Shown: positions 27,333 through 36,486 of the stretch, piece by piece
Layout of the letters: the number at the start of each line of letters is the position of its first letter
How positions within the stretch are numbered: the first letter of the stretch is position 1
From: an uncultured Candidatus Saccharibacteria bacterium
Lineage (GTDB): Bacteria; Patescibacteriota; Saccharimonadia; Saccharimonadales; Saccharimonadaceae
NCBI GenBank assembly: GCA_937898545.1
Contig: CALEJV010000005.1
Span: forward strand, 1-64,000
Reading direction: 5' to 3'
Length of the DNA stretch: 64,000 bases
Translations under genes and position numbers: made by a program
Notes under the pieces: model-generated
Told to the model about the DNA's origin: nothing
The model's database searches: none
What the model saw: the letters and a program-made list of their open reading frames with translations, nothing else

Positions 27333-27703
27333 GGCAGCCACCCCACTATCGCAAACCCCGCCCCCAGCAGTGGCAACACGGGCACAAGCGCCCACGCAAT
27401 AACAAAGACAAGCCCCGCCGCAGCAGTTATTGCTAGTGCGACAATACCAAAAATAATCATAAAGCTCCGCACGATGCCGCCAATCGTCCGCGAGATGAGG
27501 CGGTCAAAAAATGCCCGAATCTGCACGCCAATCGGCCCATCTACCGCTCCTGCCGATATCTGCCGAAATGGCGCAAACCACGTTCGCACCAGGAGATCAA
27601 TTGAAAAATAGTCAAATACACTCACCAGCTTCCCCCATACCATCGTGATCCGCTGCCACCACCCAGCGCCATACCACCACGCAAAAAATCCAACCACTAT
27701 CAT
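27326..27703 (-). CDS. Small membrane protein coupled to the Clp-type ATPase
   Basis: A 125-residue protein from the ATG at 27703, placed 7 nt after TACAAT (leaderless); an ATG at 27712 is in the same frame. It has three hydrophobic segments: VVGFFAWWYGAGW, IGGIVRSFMIIFGIVALAI and VFVIAWALVPVLPLLGAGFAIVGWL. There is no family I recognise. Its 3' end overlaps the start of the Clp-type ATPase by 7 bp, so the two are translated together and probably form one membrane complex. Confidence 0.7.
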   Translation of the reverse strand: MIVVGFFAWWYGAGWWQRITMVWGKLVSVFDYFSIDLLVRTWFAPFRQISAGAVDGPIGVQIRAFFDRLISRTIGGIVRSFMIIFGIVALAITAAAGLVFVIAWALVPVLPLLGAGFAIVGWLPW

Positions 27704-27785
27704 ACTATGCATTGTAGCGCACTAGCGTGATTTGTGCTATATATCGCGCCATAAATAAAGGGTGATTCATGCTATAATAAACACC

Positions 27786-29054
27786 ATGATTCGTATTACA
27801 ACTCTTGTGGGCAAAGGGGTGCAGCGCGCAGCTCGGTTGCGCGGTGGTGGTTCGGCATTGCCAGGCCTCGTCGTCGAGAAACTCGATCGGCATTTTCTTG
27901 CCCGTACGCTTGATGCTCTACCGCATGGTGTGGTGGTAGTAAGTGGCACTAACGGCAAGACAACCACTACCAAGATGGTTGTAGCCCTACTGGAAAGCCA
28001 AGGCCTCCGCGTCTTTACTAATCGCACGGGGAGCAACTTTACCCGCGGCGTGGTAGCAGCACTACTTGAGGCGGTTGATACCCATGGTGTTTTGCCGGCG
28101 GATATTGCCGTGCTCGAGCTTGACGAAGCGCATGCGGTGCATTTCGTCAAGCAAGTTGCCCCACGCTATTGTTTACTACTCAACGTCCTGCGCGACCAAC
28201 TCGATCGCTTTGGCGAGATTGACTACACAGCGCAGCTGCTTCACACCATCGCCATGCGCACCACAAATGGCATTGTTCTCAATGGCAACGACCCACGGCT
28301 GACGCGGCAAGAATTTACCGCTGATCTCACAGCACCAATAAGCCGCTATGGCGTCGATCCATCACTTGCCCACCTCTTCCCAAGCGATGATACCATGCGA
28401 AGCGCCTCAGGTCAGGCTACAGCCACTACCAATGCTGATGTGACGCTATGCGGCTTGTCCGACCAAGCTGCCACCTTCCGCTTCGACGATTCCGATCATC
28501 CTGTCTCACTGAAGCTCAAGGGCAGCTACAATGCCCAAAACGCCGCGGGGGCGCTCGCCCTCGTCCGTACTATTCTGCAAGATAAACTCGATACGCCTGC
28601 CATGCTCGCTGCCCTCGCTCAGGTCGAGCCAGCCTTTGGCCGCGGCGAAGCTCTGACCGTCAATGGCCAGCCCTGCGAACTTGTCCTCGTCAAGAACCCG
28701 AGCGGTTTCCGCCTGAGCCTGGCATCGTTTGACCCTCACAAGACTGCTACAATGATTGCCATCAACGACCAGTACGCCGATGGCCGCGATATGAGTTGGC
28801 TATGGGATGTCGACTTCGACACGCTTCGGCTCACTGGCGTGGCAATGGTGAGTGGTGTGCGCGCCTACGATATGGCGCTGCGCCTCCAGTATGACGAGGT
28901 AGAAACTCGGCGCGTTGTACCTGGCCTCAAGCAAGCGCTGGCAGAGTTTGTCCAGGCCAACCGCGGCACCCCCTTGCGCATCTACTGTACTTATACCGCC
29001 ATGCTTGCCTTGCGGCGCGAATTAGCTCATTACACAGAGGTAAATGCTGTATGA
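27786..29054 (+). CDS. murT: MurT, lipid II isoglutaminyl synthase ligase subunit
   Basis: A 422-residue Mur-ligase-like protein that activates the D-Glu alpha-carboxyl of lipid II for amidation. The P-loop is VSGTNGKTTTTK, followed by TNRTGSNFTRGVVAAL, ELDEAHAV and LNVLRDQLDRFGE, and the C-terminal DUF1727 part with LVKNPSGFR and INDQYADGRDMSWLWD. The Cys4 zinc-ribbon insert of firmicute and actinobacterial MurT is missing; only scattered Cys residues occur. The ATG at 27786 follows TATAAT by 7 nt (leaderless). It overlaps gatD by 4 bp (ATGA). Confidence 0.93.
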   Translation: MIRITTLVGKGVQRAARLRGGGSALPGLVVEKLDRHFLARTLDALPHGVVVVSGTNGKTTTTKMVVALLESQGLRVFTNRTGSNFTRGVVAALLEAVDTHGVLPADIAVLELDEAHAVHFVKQVAPRYCLLLNVLRDQLDRFGEIDYTAQLLHTIAMRTTNGIVLNGNDPRLTRQEFTADLTAPISRYGVDPSLAHLFPSDDTMRSASGQATATTNADVTLCGLSDQAATFRFDDSDHPVSLKLKGSYNAQNAAGALALVRTILQDKLDTPAMLAALAQVEPAFGRGEALTVNGQPCELVLVKNPSGFRLSLASFDPHKTATMIAINDQYADGRDMSWLWDVDFDTLRLTGVAMVSGVRAYDMALRLQYDEVETRRVVPGLKQALAEFVQANRGTPLRIYCTYTAMLALRRELAHYTEVNAV

Positions 29055-29776
29055 AAGACAACACTATCACCATCCTCCAACTCTACCCTCACGCCATGAA
29101 TATCTATGGTGACTGGGGTAATACTCTCACGCTCAAGCGACGGCTCGAGTGGTATGGCTACAACGTACGGCTTGTTGAATACAATCCGGGCAACACCTTC
29201 CCAGCTGATGTTGATATCATCGTGGGCGGCGGCGGCCAAGACTCTGGCCAGGCTACCATCCAAGATGATTTGCTTGCGATTGGCCCCACCCTGCAGCGCC
29301 TGGCTGATGATGGTGTGCCAATGCTAGTGGTGTGTGGGCTATACCAGCTGTTTGGGCGGTTCTTTAAGACCACTCAGGGAGCGATCATTCGTGGAATTGG
29401 GCTTTTTGATATCGAGACAGTCGCTGGCGAGCAGCGCCTGATCGGCAATATCGTCACTGCCAGCAGCGACTTTGGCGAAGTCATTGGCTATGAGAACCAC
29501 AGCGGCCTCACAACCCTTGGGCACAGCGTACCACCCCTGGGTATCGTATCACGTGGGGCGGGCAACAATGGTACCGACCAAACCGAGGGTGCGCGCTACC
29601 GCAATGTGATCGGCACCTACCTACATGGCTCAATTCTACCTAAGAATCCACGCATTGCCGACTTCCTGATCGAGCAAGCAGTATCGCGGCGCTATGGTGA
29701 ATTTGCGCCCTCTGTCCTCATCGATGACACCTTTGCCACCAAGGCACGCACTGTTGCGAGCAAGCGACCACGCTAG
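29051..29776 (+). CDS. gatD: GatD, lipid II glutamine amidotransferase subunit
   Basis: A 241-residue class I glutaminase that feeds ammonia to MurT. Start ILQLYPHAMNIYGDWGN is typical, with the GGGGQDSGQ loop, the nucleophile Cys in VVCGLYQLFG (about residue 94) and the catalytic His in GTYLHGSILPKNP. Coupled to murT by an ATGA overlap. Amidated stem peptides are needed for cross-linking in many Gram-positive walls and may match the wall of an actinobacterial host. Confidence 0.94.
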   Translation: MKDNTITILQLYPHAMNIYGDWGNTLTLKRRLEWYGYNVRLVEYNPGNTFPADVDIIVGGGGQDSGQATIQDDLLAIGPTLQRLADDGVPMLVVCGLYQLFGRFFKTTQGAIIRGIGLFDIETVAGEQRLIGNIVTASSDFGEVIGYENHSGLTTLGHSVPPLGIVSRGAGNNGTDQTEGARYRNVIGTYLHGSILPKNPRIADFLIEQAVSRRYGEFAPSVLIDDTFATKARTVASKRPR

Positions 29777-29913
29777 CGTGTCGCTATGCCCCTCAGTTTT
29801 TTAGACCATAGAGTCATCAGTGTTGGATATCCAGACCTCGGGTCCATATTTCCTCATCACAACATTAGACAATCTTAAGCATACTTTTAGCAAACCTGCT
29901 ATACTAGATCATT

Positions 29914-31074
29914 GTGACAACCCAACCAAAAGCCAGCGCGTCCTCTATTGGGCGCATCGTTAGTCTCGACCTCATGCGCGGGTGGTTTTTGGTTATCATT
30001 ATTCTTGACCATCTCACCTACTTCCCCAATGGCCTCACTTTCCTCACTGGCGACAGTCGTCTCGCTGTCTCGGCAGCCGAAGGGTTCTTCATTATATCCG
30101 GCCTTGTCTTGGGCATTGTGCGTGGTGCCAAGCTCCGCACACAGCCCCTCATGACAGCGACGCGCTTGCTCTGGAAGCGGGCTGGTATGCTCTACCTCAC
30201 GAGCATTATCGTGACGATACTATCGCTCCTGATTAGTTGGTTCTTTATTGATAATAAAGGTGTCAAGTTGCCCTTGCCGCTGCCCGACGGTAATTGGCTT
30301 GGCCTGGTGTGGGATATTATTACCTTACAGCAATTCTACGGCTGGGCGGACTATCTGCGCCTGTATGCACTGTTTATTGCGGTAGCACCAGGCGCGCTCT
30401 GGCTACTGCGGCGCGGCAAGTGGTATATCGTGCTAGGGCTCAGCCTACTAGTGTGGGCGCTAACACCACGGCCAGTCAGTGAACTATACCAGCCACTCAC
30501 CTGGCAGGTGCTGTTCTTTATGGCCTTTGCCCTAGGCTACCACCTACCAGAGATTACTGCACGCTGGCAATCGTGGCCACTGCGTCGTCGACGCATCATC
30601 AAGCGCAGTATTGCAACGCTCTTCGCCCTCACACTCTTTACCGACGCATACGTCACCTTTGTGGCACATGGGCTGGGCGATGGCTTTCATCAAGCGCTTG
30701 CCGCGGCCGATACCGCACTCGACAATCAGTTCCTTAAGCTCGACCTACCACTGCCTCGCCTGACCCTATCGTGGCTCTGGTTTGCTGGGTTCTTTATGCT
30801 GTTTCGGCGGTTCGAGGATCGCATCAAGCGCTGGCTAGGCTGGATTTTGCTGCCGTTTGGCCATAATTCGCTCTATGTGTATACGGTGCATGCATTCGTT
30901 ATTCTCGTCATGCATCTCTTTGTGGCACCAGATTATTATATTAGCGATTTTTATTTTACGTCGGTCGATCGTTTCTACGAGATCCCAGCCAACTTCGCCT
31001 TATCTGTCAGTGCACTTGCGCTTATCTACCTTGCCGTCAAGACAAAGTTTTTGATGAAGATTATTCCACGCTAA
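29914..31074 (+). CDS. OpgC-like integral membrane acyl/succinyl transferase
   Basis: A 386-residue protein with about 10 membrane helices. The start IVSLDLMRGWFLVIIILDHL resembles the acyltransferase 3 / OpgC group (R...D.RG....I...H), followed by AAEGFFIISGLVLGI and the late LPFGHNSLYVYTVHAFVI. OpgC decorates periplasmic glucans; here the substrate may be a cell-surface glycan. It begins with GTG at 29914; TATACT lies 9 nt upstream, so the mRNA leader is minimal. It is a single-gene unit. Confidence 0.75.
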   Translation: MTTQPKASASSIGRIVSLDLMRGWFLVIIILDHLTYFPNGLTFLTGDSRLAVSAAEGFFIISGLVLGIVRGAKLRTQPLMTATRLLWKRAGMLYLTSIIVTILSLLISWFFIDNKGVKLPLPLPDGNWLGLVWDIITLQQFYGWADYLRLYALFIAVAPGALWLLRRGKWYIVLGLSLLVWALTPRPVSELYQPLTWQVLFFMAFALGYHLPEITARWQSWPLRRRRIIKRSIATLFALTLFTDAYVTFVAHGLGDGFHQALAAADTALDNQFLKLDLPLPRLTLSWLWFAGFFMLFRRFEDRIKRWLGWILLPFGHNSLYVYTVHAFVILVMHLFVAPDYYISDFYFTSVDRFYEIPANFALSVSALALIYLAVKTKFLMKIIPR

Positions 31075-31155
31075 CAGGGATCAGCTAGAGAGACAGATCT
31101 TCTTTTGTTTAATTGGTTTATCCCATCAATTAGTACGTCTTACTATACATATCCA

Positions 31156-31182
31156 TAAAAAAACAGAGGCCGCGCGAGCCTC
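31156..31182 (-). terminator. Terminator of tRNA-Arg (CCG)
   Basis: On the minus strand GAGGC and GCCTC arms around TCGCGCG are followed by TGTTTTTTT. Confidence 0.7.
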
Positions 31183-31191
31183 AATTATCTA

Positions 31192-31268
31192 TGGTATACC
31201 CGGCAGGGTTCGAACCTGCGACCTTTGGTTCCGGAAACCAACGCTCTATCCAGCTGAGCTACGGGTAC
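31192..31268 (-). tRNA. tRNA-Arg (CCG)
   Basis: Acceptor GTACCCG/CGGGTAT with a G1-U72 wobble, A73 and encoded CCA. Anticodon stem TTGGT/ACCAA with loop TTCCGGA (CCG), T arm GCAGG/CCTGC. Confidence 0.9.
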
Positions 31269-31345
31269 GTATAGTGGTATTGTACCACGGATGATTATGG
31301 CTTTGCTAGTGGATTTTTTGCCAACAAATCGGTACTATAAAAGAT

Positions 31346-32947
31346 ATGAGTAAACAACTAGCGCGGCAACAATCTGCCGCTCGGGTCAAGAATTCCGCCC
31401 TTATTCTCGCTAATCGACTATCTCCCCTCGTCTGCAGGATGCGACGCCATTGGTTTCGCATCGCCATTGTGCTAGCACCACTGGTGGCAATGGCACTGTG
31501 CTGGTGGATTGGCAGCCAGCAGAGTGTGTGGTTTGATGAGGCGTATTCGGTGTGGCTCGCCAAGCAGCCAATCAGTGAACTCATTCGCCTCACCAGTATC
31601 GATACACACCCGCCGCTCTACTATCTCATCCTCAAGCTCTGGGCCAGTGTGTGGGGCTATAGCGAGGCAGCCCTGCGCGCCTTCAGCATCCTCTGCTATG
31701 GCAGTGCGATGGTTATTATGGGGTATTTCGTACGGCGTTGGTTTGGCACGCGCGCCGCGGGATATACACTTCTCACCCTAATTGGCACGCCGCTGCTGAT
31801 GCGCTACGGCTTTGAGATACGGATGTATGCTTTGGGGTCACTCATCGGTGTAAGCACCACCGCTGTACTGGCGCGCGCCTGGCACGACGACCGTTGGCGC
31901 GACTGGATGCTCTATGCGGTGCTTGTCGCCTTCGGCATGGGGACGCTGTATTATAGCGCCCTACTCTGGCTGGCTCAGCTGCTCTGGCTCATGGTTATGA
32001 CCTACCGCCGCCAAGGCTTACAACAGTGGTGGAAGTTGCCGTGGCTCTGGGCATATGTCGTGAGCTTCATGCTGTTTTTACCGTGGCTACCGACCTTCTT
32101 GGGGCAGATTGGCAATGGTGCTTTGGCCGAGATTGGCCAGCCGATGAACCTGCAGAATTTGCTTGGCATCGCATCCTTCAACATGATTTATAAGCCATCT
32201 TGGTTGCTAGGCGTTGTGTCGTCGCAACTTGTCCTGATTATTATCTGTGCCGTTGCGTGGGCGTGGCCTCGTGCAATGCGTTCGTTGCCACACCCTGAGC
32301 TTGCTTGGCTATTGCTTGCTCATATGGGCGTGCCTGTTGCGGCACTAGTCGTCGTGTCGCTATCCGCCCCAATGTATGTCGAGCGCTATCTTGCTCATGT
32401 GGCGATTAGTGGCATTGCCGTTGCAAGTGTTGTCCTCTATACAGCCTGCGTAGCCCTACATCGTTCGCCATTGCGCTGGCACAAGGCCGTATCAACCGCT
32501 CTCTTGGTACTTCTGCCAGTGGTTATGTTTTATGGCATGGTGCAGTTATCACTGCAGGGCAACTTCAACTTCCAGCGCGATGAGCGACCCAATGTAAAGC
32601 AAATTGCCACCCAGCTCGGCACCTGCCGCGATGGGAGTGCCATCCTTGCGGCCGACCCATACATTGCCATAGAGACAAGCTATTATCTCGAGCAAGCACA
32701 GTCACATTGCCCCATCTACATGGCCTATGTGGGTGGGCCGCTGATGGGCGGCTACGCACCACTCGAGGGGAGCACCACCTACCGCAAGGTAGCCGACACT
32801 ACTCAGCCCTTTACCGATGCCAAAAAAATCAACGTTCTCTACTATAGCAGCTCGACCGCAACCACCACCCCAACACTACCCAGCGCTTACACCCTGCGCT
32901 CCGTCACCGGCGACCCACTGGTGCTGATGCAGTTTGCCCGTGACTAG
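31346..32947 (+). CDS. GT-C membrane glycosyltransferase (GT39/ArnT-like)
   Basis: A 533-residue protein with about 12 helices. The first external loop holds the catalytic-type acidic motif VWFDEAYSVWLAKQP and a following DTHPPLYYLILKLW, diagnostic of the PMT/ArnT (DUF2723/PF13231) group using polyprenyl-phosphate sugars. A soluble domain of about 120 residues ends the protein. TACTAT is 7 nt before the ATG (leaderless). It probably glycosylates surface proteins such as pilins or glycans outside the membrane; acceptor unknown. Confidence 0.85.
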   Translation: MSKQLARQQSAARVKNSALILANRLSPLVCRMRRHWFRIAIVLAPLVAMALCWWIGSQQSVWFDEAYSVWLAKQPISELIRLTSIDTHPPLYYLILKLWASVWGYSEAALRAFSILCYGSAMVIMGYFVRRWFGTRAAGYTLLTLIGTPLLMRYGFEIRMYALGSLIGVSTTAVLARAWHDDRWRDWMLYAVLVAFGMGTLYYSALLWLAQLLWLMVMTYRRQGLQQWWKLPWLWAYVVSFMLFLPWLPTFLGQIGNGALAEIGQPMNLQNLLGIASFNMIYKPSWLLGVVSSQLVLIIICAVAWAWPRAMRSLPHPELAWLLLAHMGVPVAALVVVSLSAPMYVERYLAHVAISGIAVASVVLYTACVALHRSPLRWHKAVSTALLVLLPVVMFYGMVQLSLQGNFNFQRDERPNVKQIATQLGTCRDGSAILAADPYIAIETSYYLEQAQSHCPIYMAYVGGPLMGGYAPLEGSTTYRKVADTTQPFTDAKKINVLYYSSSTATTTPTLPSAYTLRSVTGDPLVLMQFARD

Positions 32948-33041
32948 TGTTAAGCATTGAGCCATTTCTACAGCGGTAGATATCACCCACAATTGCAGAT
33001 TACCCCGCCATCATCTACACTAGAAGGATAAGGAGGCATGT

Positions 33042-33650
33042 ATGATCGAACAACTCAAAAGACATATTATTGGTGCGTGGTGGGTAATTATTATCATGAG
33101 CCTGTCGTTAATTATCTTTGGTGGTGTCTCGCTTGCGATGCCAGCAGTGACGCTCACTGTTTTGATGACGGTTCTCGCAATTTTGATTATCGTCTGGGGA
33201 TTGTCACAGCTGGTGCGTGGCCTACAGGTAGCAAACGGCCAAGCCAAGGCATTTCTCATAGTGGCAGGTGCGCTGCTTATTCTGCTTGGCGCGGTGATGC
33301 TTGCCAACCCTCGGGTTAGTGTGGCGACACTCAGCTTTGTCCTTGGCTGGGTAGTGATGCTACGCAGCCTCATCGACCTCATACTCAGCCGCATCTTCCC
33401 TGCCGGGAGCCGCACGCGAGCGCTCTGGCTAATGTCTGGCGTGATCGGTGTGATCGTGAGCTTCATCCTCTGGCTCTTCCCTGTCGGCAGTGCTCAGCTT
33501 TTCGTCCAAATCGTTGGTGGCTATGCACTGGTTAACGGCATCATTCTCCTTACCAATGCCATTGAGCTGCGCCGCACCGTGCGCCGTCGTATGCATGGTC
33601 ATCGCATAGCCAACAAGCCAATCGACCGGGGTGAGGTGATTGATTTGTAG
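33042..33650 (+). CDS. HdeD/DUF308 family membrane protein
   Basis: A 202-residue protein with six helices in pairs and the HdeD pattern: IIIMSLSLIIFGGVSLAMP, LAILIIVWGLSQLVRGL, FLIVAGALLILLGAVMLANP. Unlike most first genes nearby it has a strong AAGGAGG about 8 nt before the ATG. HdeD is linked with acid resistance in E. coli, but the family is broad and the role here is unknown. The C-terminal tail is basic. Confidence 0.8.
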   Translation: MIEQLKRHIIGAWWVIIIMSLSLIIFGGVSLAMPAVTLTVLMTVLAILIIVWGLSQLVRGLQVANGQAKAFLIVAGALLILLGAVMLANPRVSVATLSFVLGWVVMLRSLIDLILSRIFPAGSRTRALWLMSGVIGVIVSFILWLFPVGSAQLFVQIVGGYALVNGIILLTNAIELRRTVRRRMHGHRIANKPIDRGEVIDL

Positions 33651-33748
33651 TATAAAATACAATAGCTAATTTATTGTCATCTTAACCAACAGGATATATA
33701 GCTCGTAAAGAATCAACTTCCAGTTTGGCTTTTTATTGATACAGAACT

Positions 33749-34225
33749 TTATCTTTGAAGCTCTGGCTCGCACGCCGCTGGCTGGGTTGGTTCAACCACG
33801 CGGATTACATGACAGTAGCGCAGTACACCATCGGTCGCTTGCGACTCATTCTCACCAGATTGCGCGTGGTAGGTATCACACCCGCCCTCTTTGGGCTCGT
33901 TCTCTGAGCCCTTCATATGATAGACAAGCCCCCGAGTGGTGCGCGTCGTTGCCTCTATGCAGTATGTTGCCGATGCGACGTATTTGAGTGTCGCTGTCAC
34001 ATTCTCACTCTTATTATAATCAGCTGGTAGCGATGTAGGATAGCCATTATAAAACGTCCTATAGGCTGTCATTGCCGCGGCAGCAGCTCGCAGATCACTC
34101 ACGAGCTCCGTCTGGGCTGCACGCTGACGCCACGCACCATACCCCACAATCGACGCCGACACCAAGATCGCTAGTATCGCCACCACTGTCAAAATCTCAA
34201 CCAGCGTAAACCCTCGCTTATTCAT
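33749..34225 (-). CDS. Type IV prepilin-like protein, isolated
   Basis: A 158-residue prepilin with the very short leader MNKRG and GFTLVEILTVVAILAILVSASIVGYGAW, Glu at +5. The body has four Cys residues (TYCIE, GGCDTYH, RYCHV, AACEPE), so two disulfides are likely. TATGAT lies 6 nt before the ATG (leaderless). It is 20 kb from the other pilin genes and may be a minor pilin or a DNA-uptake pseudopilin. Confidence 0.8.
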   Translation of the reverse strand: MNKRGFTLVEILTVVAILAILVSASIVGYGAWRQRAAQTELVSDLRAAAAAMTAYRTFYNGYPTSLPADYNKSENVTATLKYVASATYCIEATTRTTRGLVYHMKGSENEPKEGGCDTYHAQSGENESQATDGVLRYCHVIRVVEPTQPAACEPELQR

Positions 34226-34327
34226 GCCTTCATCATAGCATAAGCGTCTTGGAGAGTACAGATGGTATTACTGTGTTTTGTCGATACATGATTGCCCACC
34301 CGCATTCACTGCCTGATCTAGATTACT

Positions 34328-34936
34328 CTACGCCAAGTAGCTGATGATCTCATCTGCCACTGCAATAGCCGATGGATAGGTGCTCGTGTCAATCGGGCCA
34401 CCAGGCGTTAGATCGTGGCTAGCCAGTACCGCTGGGAATTGCTGCATGCTATCCATGTCATCCTCGCCATCACGCATAAATTCTTCGAAGCTCTGAATCA
34501 CCGCAGCATCGCGCCCAGCACGCCGCCTGGCCTCGGCCACTCCCTTAAAGCGCTCGTAGCGGAGTTCATCTGGCGCTGTGAGCACCACCGTCCGGTAGCG
34601 ATCACCCAGCCGTTCCTTCAAGCGGCAAGCGCTGCGGTAGTCACGCAGGCCATCGAGCACCACTAGCTCCACACCAGGCCGCTCAAGTAGCTCCAGTGCC
34701 CGGTCGGCCAGTAAGCTCGGCGCAGACTCCGTCATGATCTGCAGGACGCGCAAATAATCGCTCCGCTTGCGCAGTGTAATATGATGGCTCGCGGCATATT
34801 CGCGCAAGACATCGCTCGGGCGAAACAAAACAACCCCGGCACCCAGCCGTGGCATTAGCTCACGAATTGTTGATGATTTGCCGGCGAGTTCTCGCCCAGT
34901 AATATTCACAATTTGGATGGTTCGAGTAGATCTCAT
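34328..34936 (-). CDS. P-loop kinase-like protein
   Basis: A 202-residue protein from the ATG at 34936, which follows TACAAT by 7 nt (leaderless). The P-loop is ITGRELAGKSSTIRELMPRLG, a variant of GxxxxGKS/T, followed by FRPSDVLREYA, the Walker B-like LVVLDGLRDYRSA and an Arg-rich lid-like stretch (RFKGVAEARRRAGRDA). The layout resembles nucleotide or dephospho-CoA kinases (AAA_33/AAA_18). A specific substrate cannot be given. Confidence 0.65.
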   Translation of the reverse strand: MRSTRTIQIVNITGRELAGKSSTIRELMPRLGAGVVLFRPSDVLREYAASHHITLRKRSDYLRVLQIMTESAPSLLADRALELLERPGVELVVLDGLRDYRSACRLKERLGDRYRTVVLTAPDELRYERFKGVAEARRRAGRDAAVIQSFEEFMRDGEDDMDSMQQFPAVLASHDLTPGGPIDTSTYPSAIAVADEIISYLA

Positions 34937-35363
34937 ACACCCTATTGTAGCATGGCATTCGTGGCAGAAATACCTCAAAAACAGCAAATTTATGGTATTT
35001 GTTCTATTTTTGACTCATGACCTCTGGTATATTCTCATTTATGCCCGCCGTTTTATTCGATGAGATATGATGATTCGTCTCTATACTAAGCGCCGCGCTC
35101 TCGCACGAAAGGGGTGAATATTCTAGAAAAGCATTCATTTATGCAGCCAAGTCAGCAGCAGGAAGCAGGCGAAGTGAACCGCTTGGCTGTGAAAGTACAG
35201 GCAAGCAGGTATCTGCAACGAAATATATTATTTGTATTTTTGTCTATAATATTACATATTATATTCTATTACCCCTGTTTTTGGGCACATTATGCAATAT
35301 TGCACATATTTTTGCCATTTTCCTCTTCCCTTTTTGTGACCTCTGTTGTATAGTGAATGGACT
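34937..35363. other. AT-rich intergenic region
   Basis: About 430 bp with long A/T runs and two hydrophobic frames that lack ribosome sites. It ends with TATAGT (35349-35354) just upstream of the next gene. No RNA gene recognised. Confidence 0.4.
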
Positions 35364-36035
35364 ATGCATACACAACAGAGACCAGACAGGGGTCGAAAAG
35401 CCCCAAATTCTTCACCAACACCCAAATATGGTGATGGCAAGTACCGTCACTTGGTAGAGGATCCTAGATCACAAGATCCTGAAACTAAGGGTGTTTCGCG
35501 GCGAGGTGCCATTGGTGCAGCAGCTCTTGTATTTGGTGCTGTAGCCGGCCTTGCAGCAATGTGGTCAAAAGATAACTACAATCAGCACTCTTCTGCCGCC
35601 GAGCACCAACCCACCCCCGAAGAGCAAGCTACCCAGCTAATCGATGCCTATAGCGATTACCTCAGCCAGCGCGAAGCCTACCGCAAAGCCTACGAGGCAG
35701 GCAAACCCACAGAAGAGCCTCGGCTACCAGCCAACCTGGATGGTATTACTACTCTAACCGTCGAGGCTGGCGACAGCATCGGCACTGTGGTAGACCGGCA
35801 CATCGCCACACTCGCCGAAGCAGATACATTCCATACCAAGCCCGAGCAAGATGGCGTGACTCATGCTGCATCGGCCCGCGTTGCTGAGCTCTACCTGACT
35901 GATGGCGACACCCGCTACGAGCTGCAGCCTGGAGACGTCGTGACACTCGCGCAATACCAGGGTTTTGTTATACCACTGACAATCAACCCACACGAGCCAA
36001 GCGCCGGCGTGCCACAGCACACTCTCGAGCCATAA
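35364..36035 (+). CDS. Exported protein with LysM-like domain
   Basis: A 223-residue protein from the ATG at 35364; TATAGT ends 9 nt upstream, giving a leader of a few bases. After about 45 charged residues comes SRRGAIGAAALVFGAVAGLAAM, a twin-arginine-like signal or anchor, then an outside region. Residues TLTVEAGDSIGTVVDRHI and RYELQPGDVVTLAQYQGF resemble two LysM-type halves, so peptidoglycan binding is possible. No catalytic motif is visible. A strong terminator follows. Confidence 0.55.
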   Translation: MHTQQRPDRGRKAPNSSPTPKYGDGKYRHLVEDPRSQDPETKGVSRRGAIGAAALVFGAVAGLAAMWSKDNYNQHSSAAEHQPTPEEQATQLIDAYSDYLSQREAYRKAYEAGKPTEEPRLPANLDGITTLTVEAGDSIGTVVDRHIATLAEADTFHTKPEQDGVTHAASARVAELYLTDGDTRYELQPGDVVTLAQYQGFVIPLTINPHEPSAGVPQHTLEP

Positions 36036-36054
36036 CTATTCATACGCTGTAATA

Positions 36055-36081
36055 AACCAGCCAGCCAGCCTGGCTGGTTTT
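36055..36081 (+). terminator. Terminator after the exported protein gene
   Basis: Arms AACCAGCCAG (36055-36064) and CTGGCTGGTT (36070-36079) around five bases, followed by TT. Confidence 0.85.
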
Positions 36082-36138
36082 GCTATAAGCAAGGTGGGCT
36101 CGCTCTTTAGCATCATAAGTGGTATAATAACGCATGCG

Positions 36139-36486
36139 ATGCAAATGGAGCAGGTGCAAGCACTGATTTTTACGATTCGCCAGGCGGATGCCACACGGCT
36201 CAATGATCTCGCATATGCTGAGAAAACGGTGCGCATGCTTGCCAAGGTAGCTGGCCTGCACGCGCTCGAGTCTGTCTCGCATCAGTTCTCGCCGCAAGGC
36301 GTGAGTGTGTCGTTGCTGCTCGCGGAGTCGCACGCCACCATCCACACCTGGCCCGAGAGCCGCGGAGCATACCTCAGTATTGCCACGTGCCGACCACTGA
36401 GCGAGGATACAATTGAGACTCTCCGCCAATCCATTGCAGACGCATTTTATACCAATACTATAACGATCGAAAGCGCTATCTTATGA
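36139..36486 (+). CDS. speD: SpeD-like pyruvoyl decarboxylase
   Basis: A 115-residue protein from the ATG at 36139, 10 nt after TATAAT. It has the prokaryotic AdoMet decarboxylase self-cleavage motif AESHATIHTWPESRGAYLSIATC; the Ser of ESH becomes the pyruvoyl group, and the His and Cys of HTWPE and ATC are the partner residues. Class 1b SpeD proteins are 110-130 residues, so it is full length. The product would be decarboxylated AdoMet for aminopropyl transfer, but some SpeD relatives have become ornithine or arginine decarboxylases, which the sequence does not exclude. It is the first gene of a three-gene operon. Confidence 0.88.
   Translation: MQMEQVQALIFTIRQADATRLNDLAYAEKTVRMLAKVAGLHALESVSHQFSPQGVSVSLLLAESHATIHTWPESRGAYLSIATCRPLSEDTIETLRQSIADAFYTNTITIESAIL

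Noticed and set aside
35114..35353. 79-codon hydrophobic frame.
   Set aside because: AT-rich intergenic DNA without start signals.
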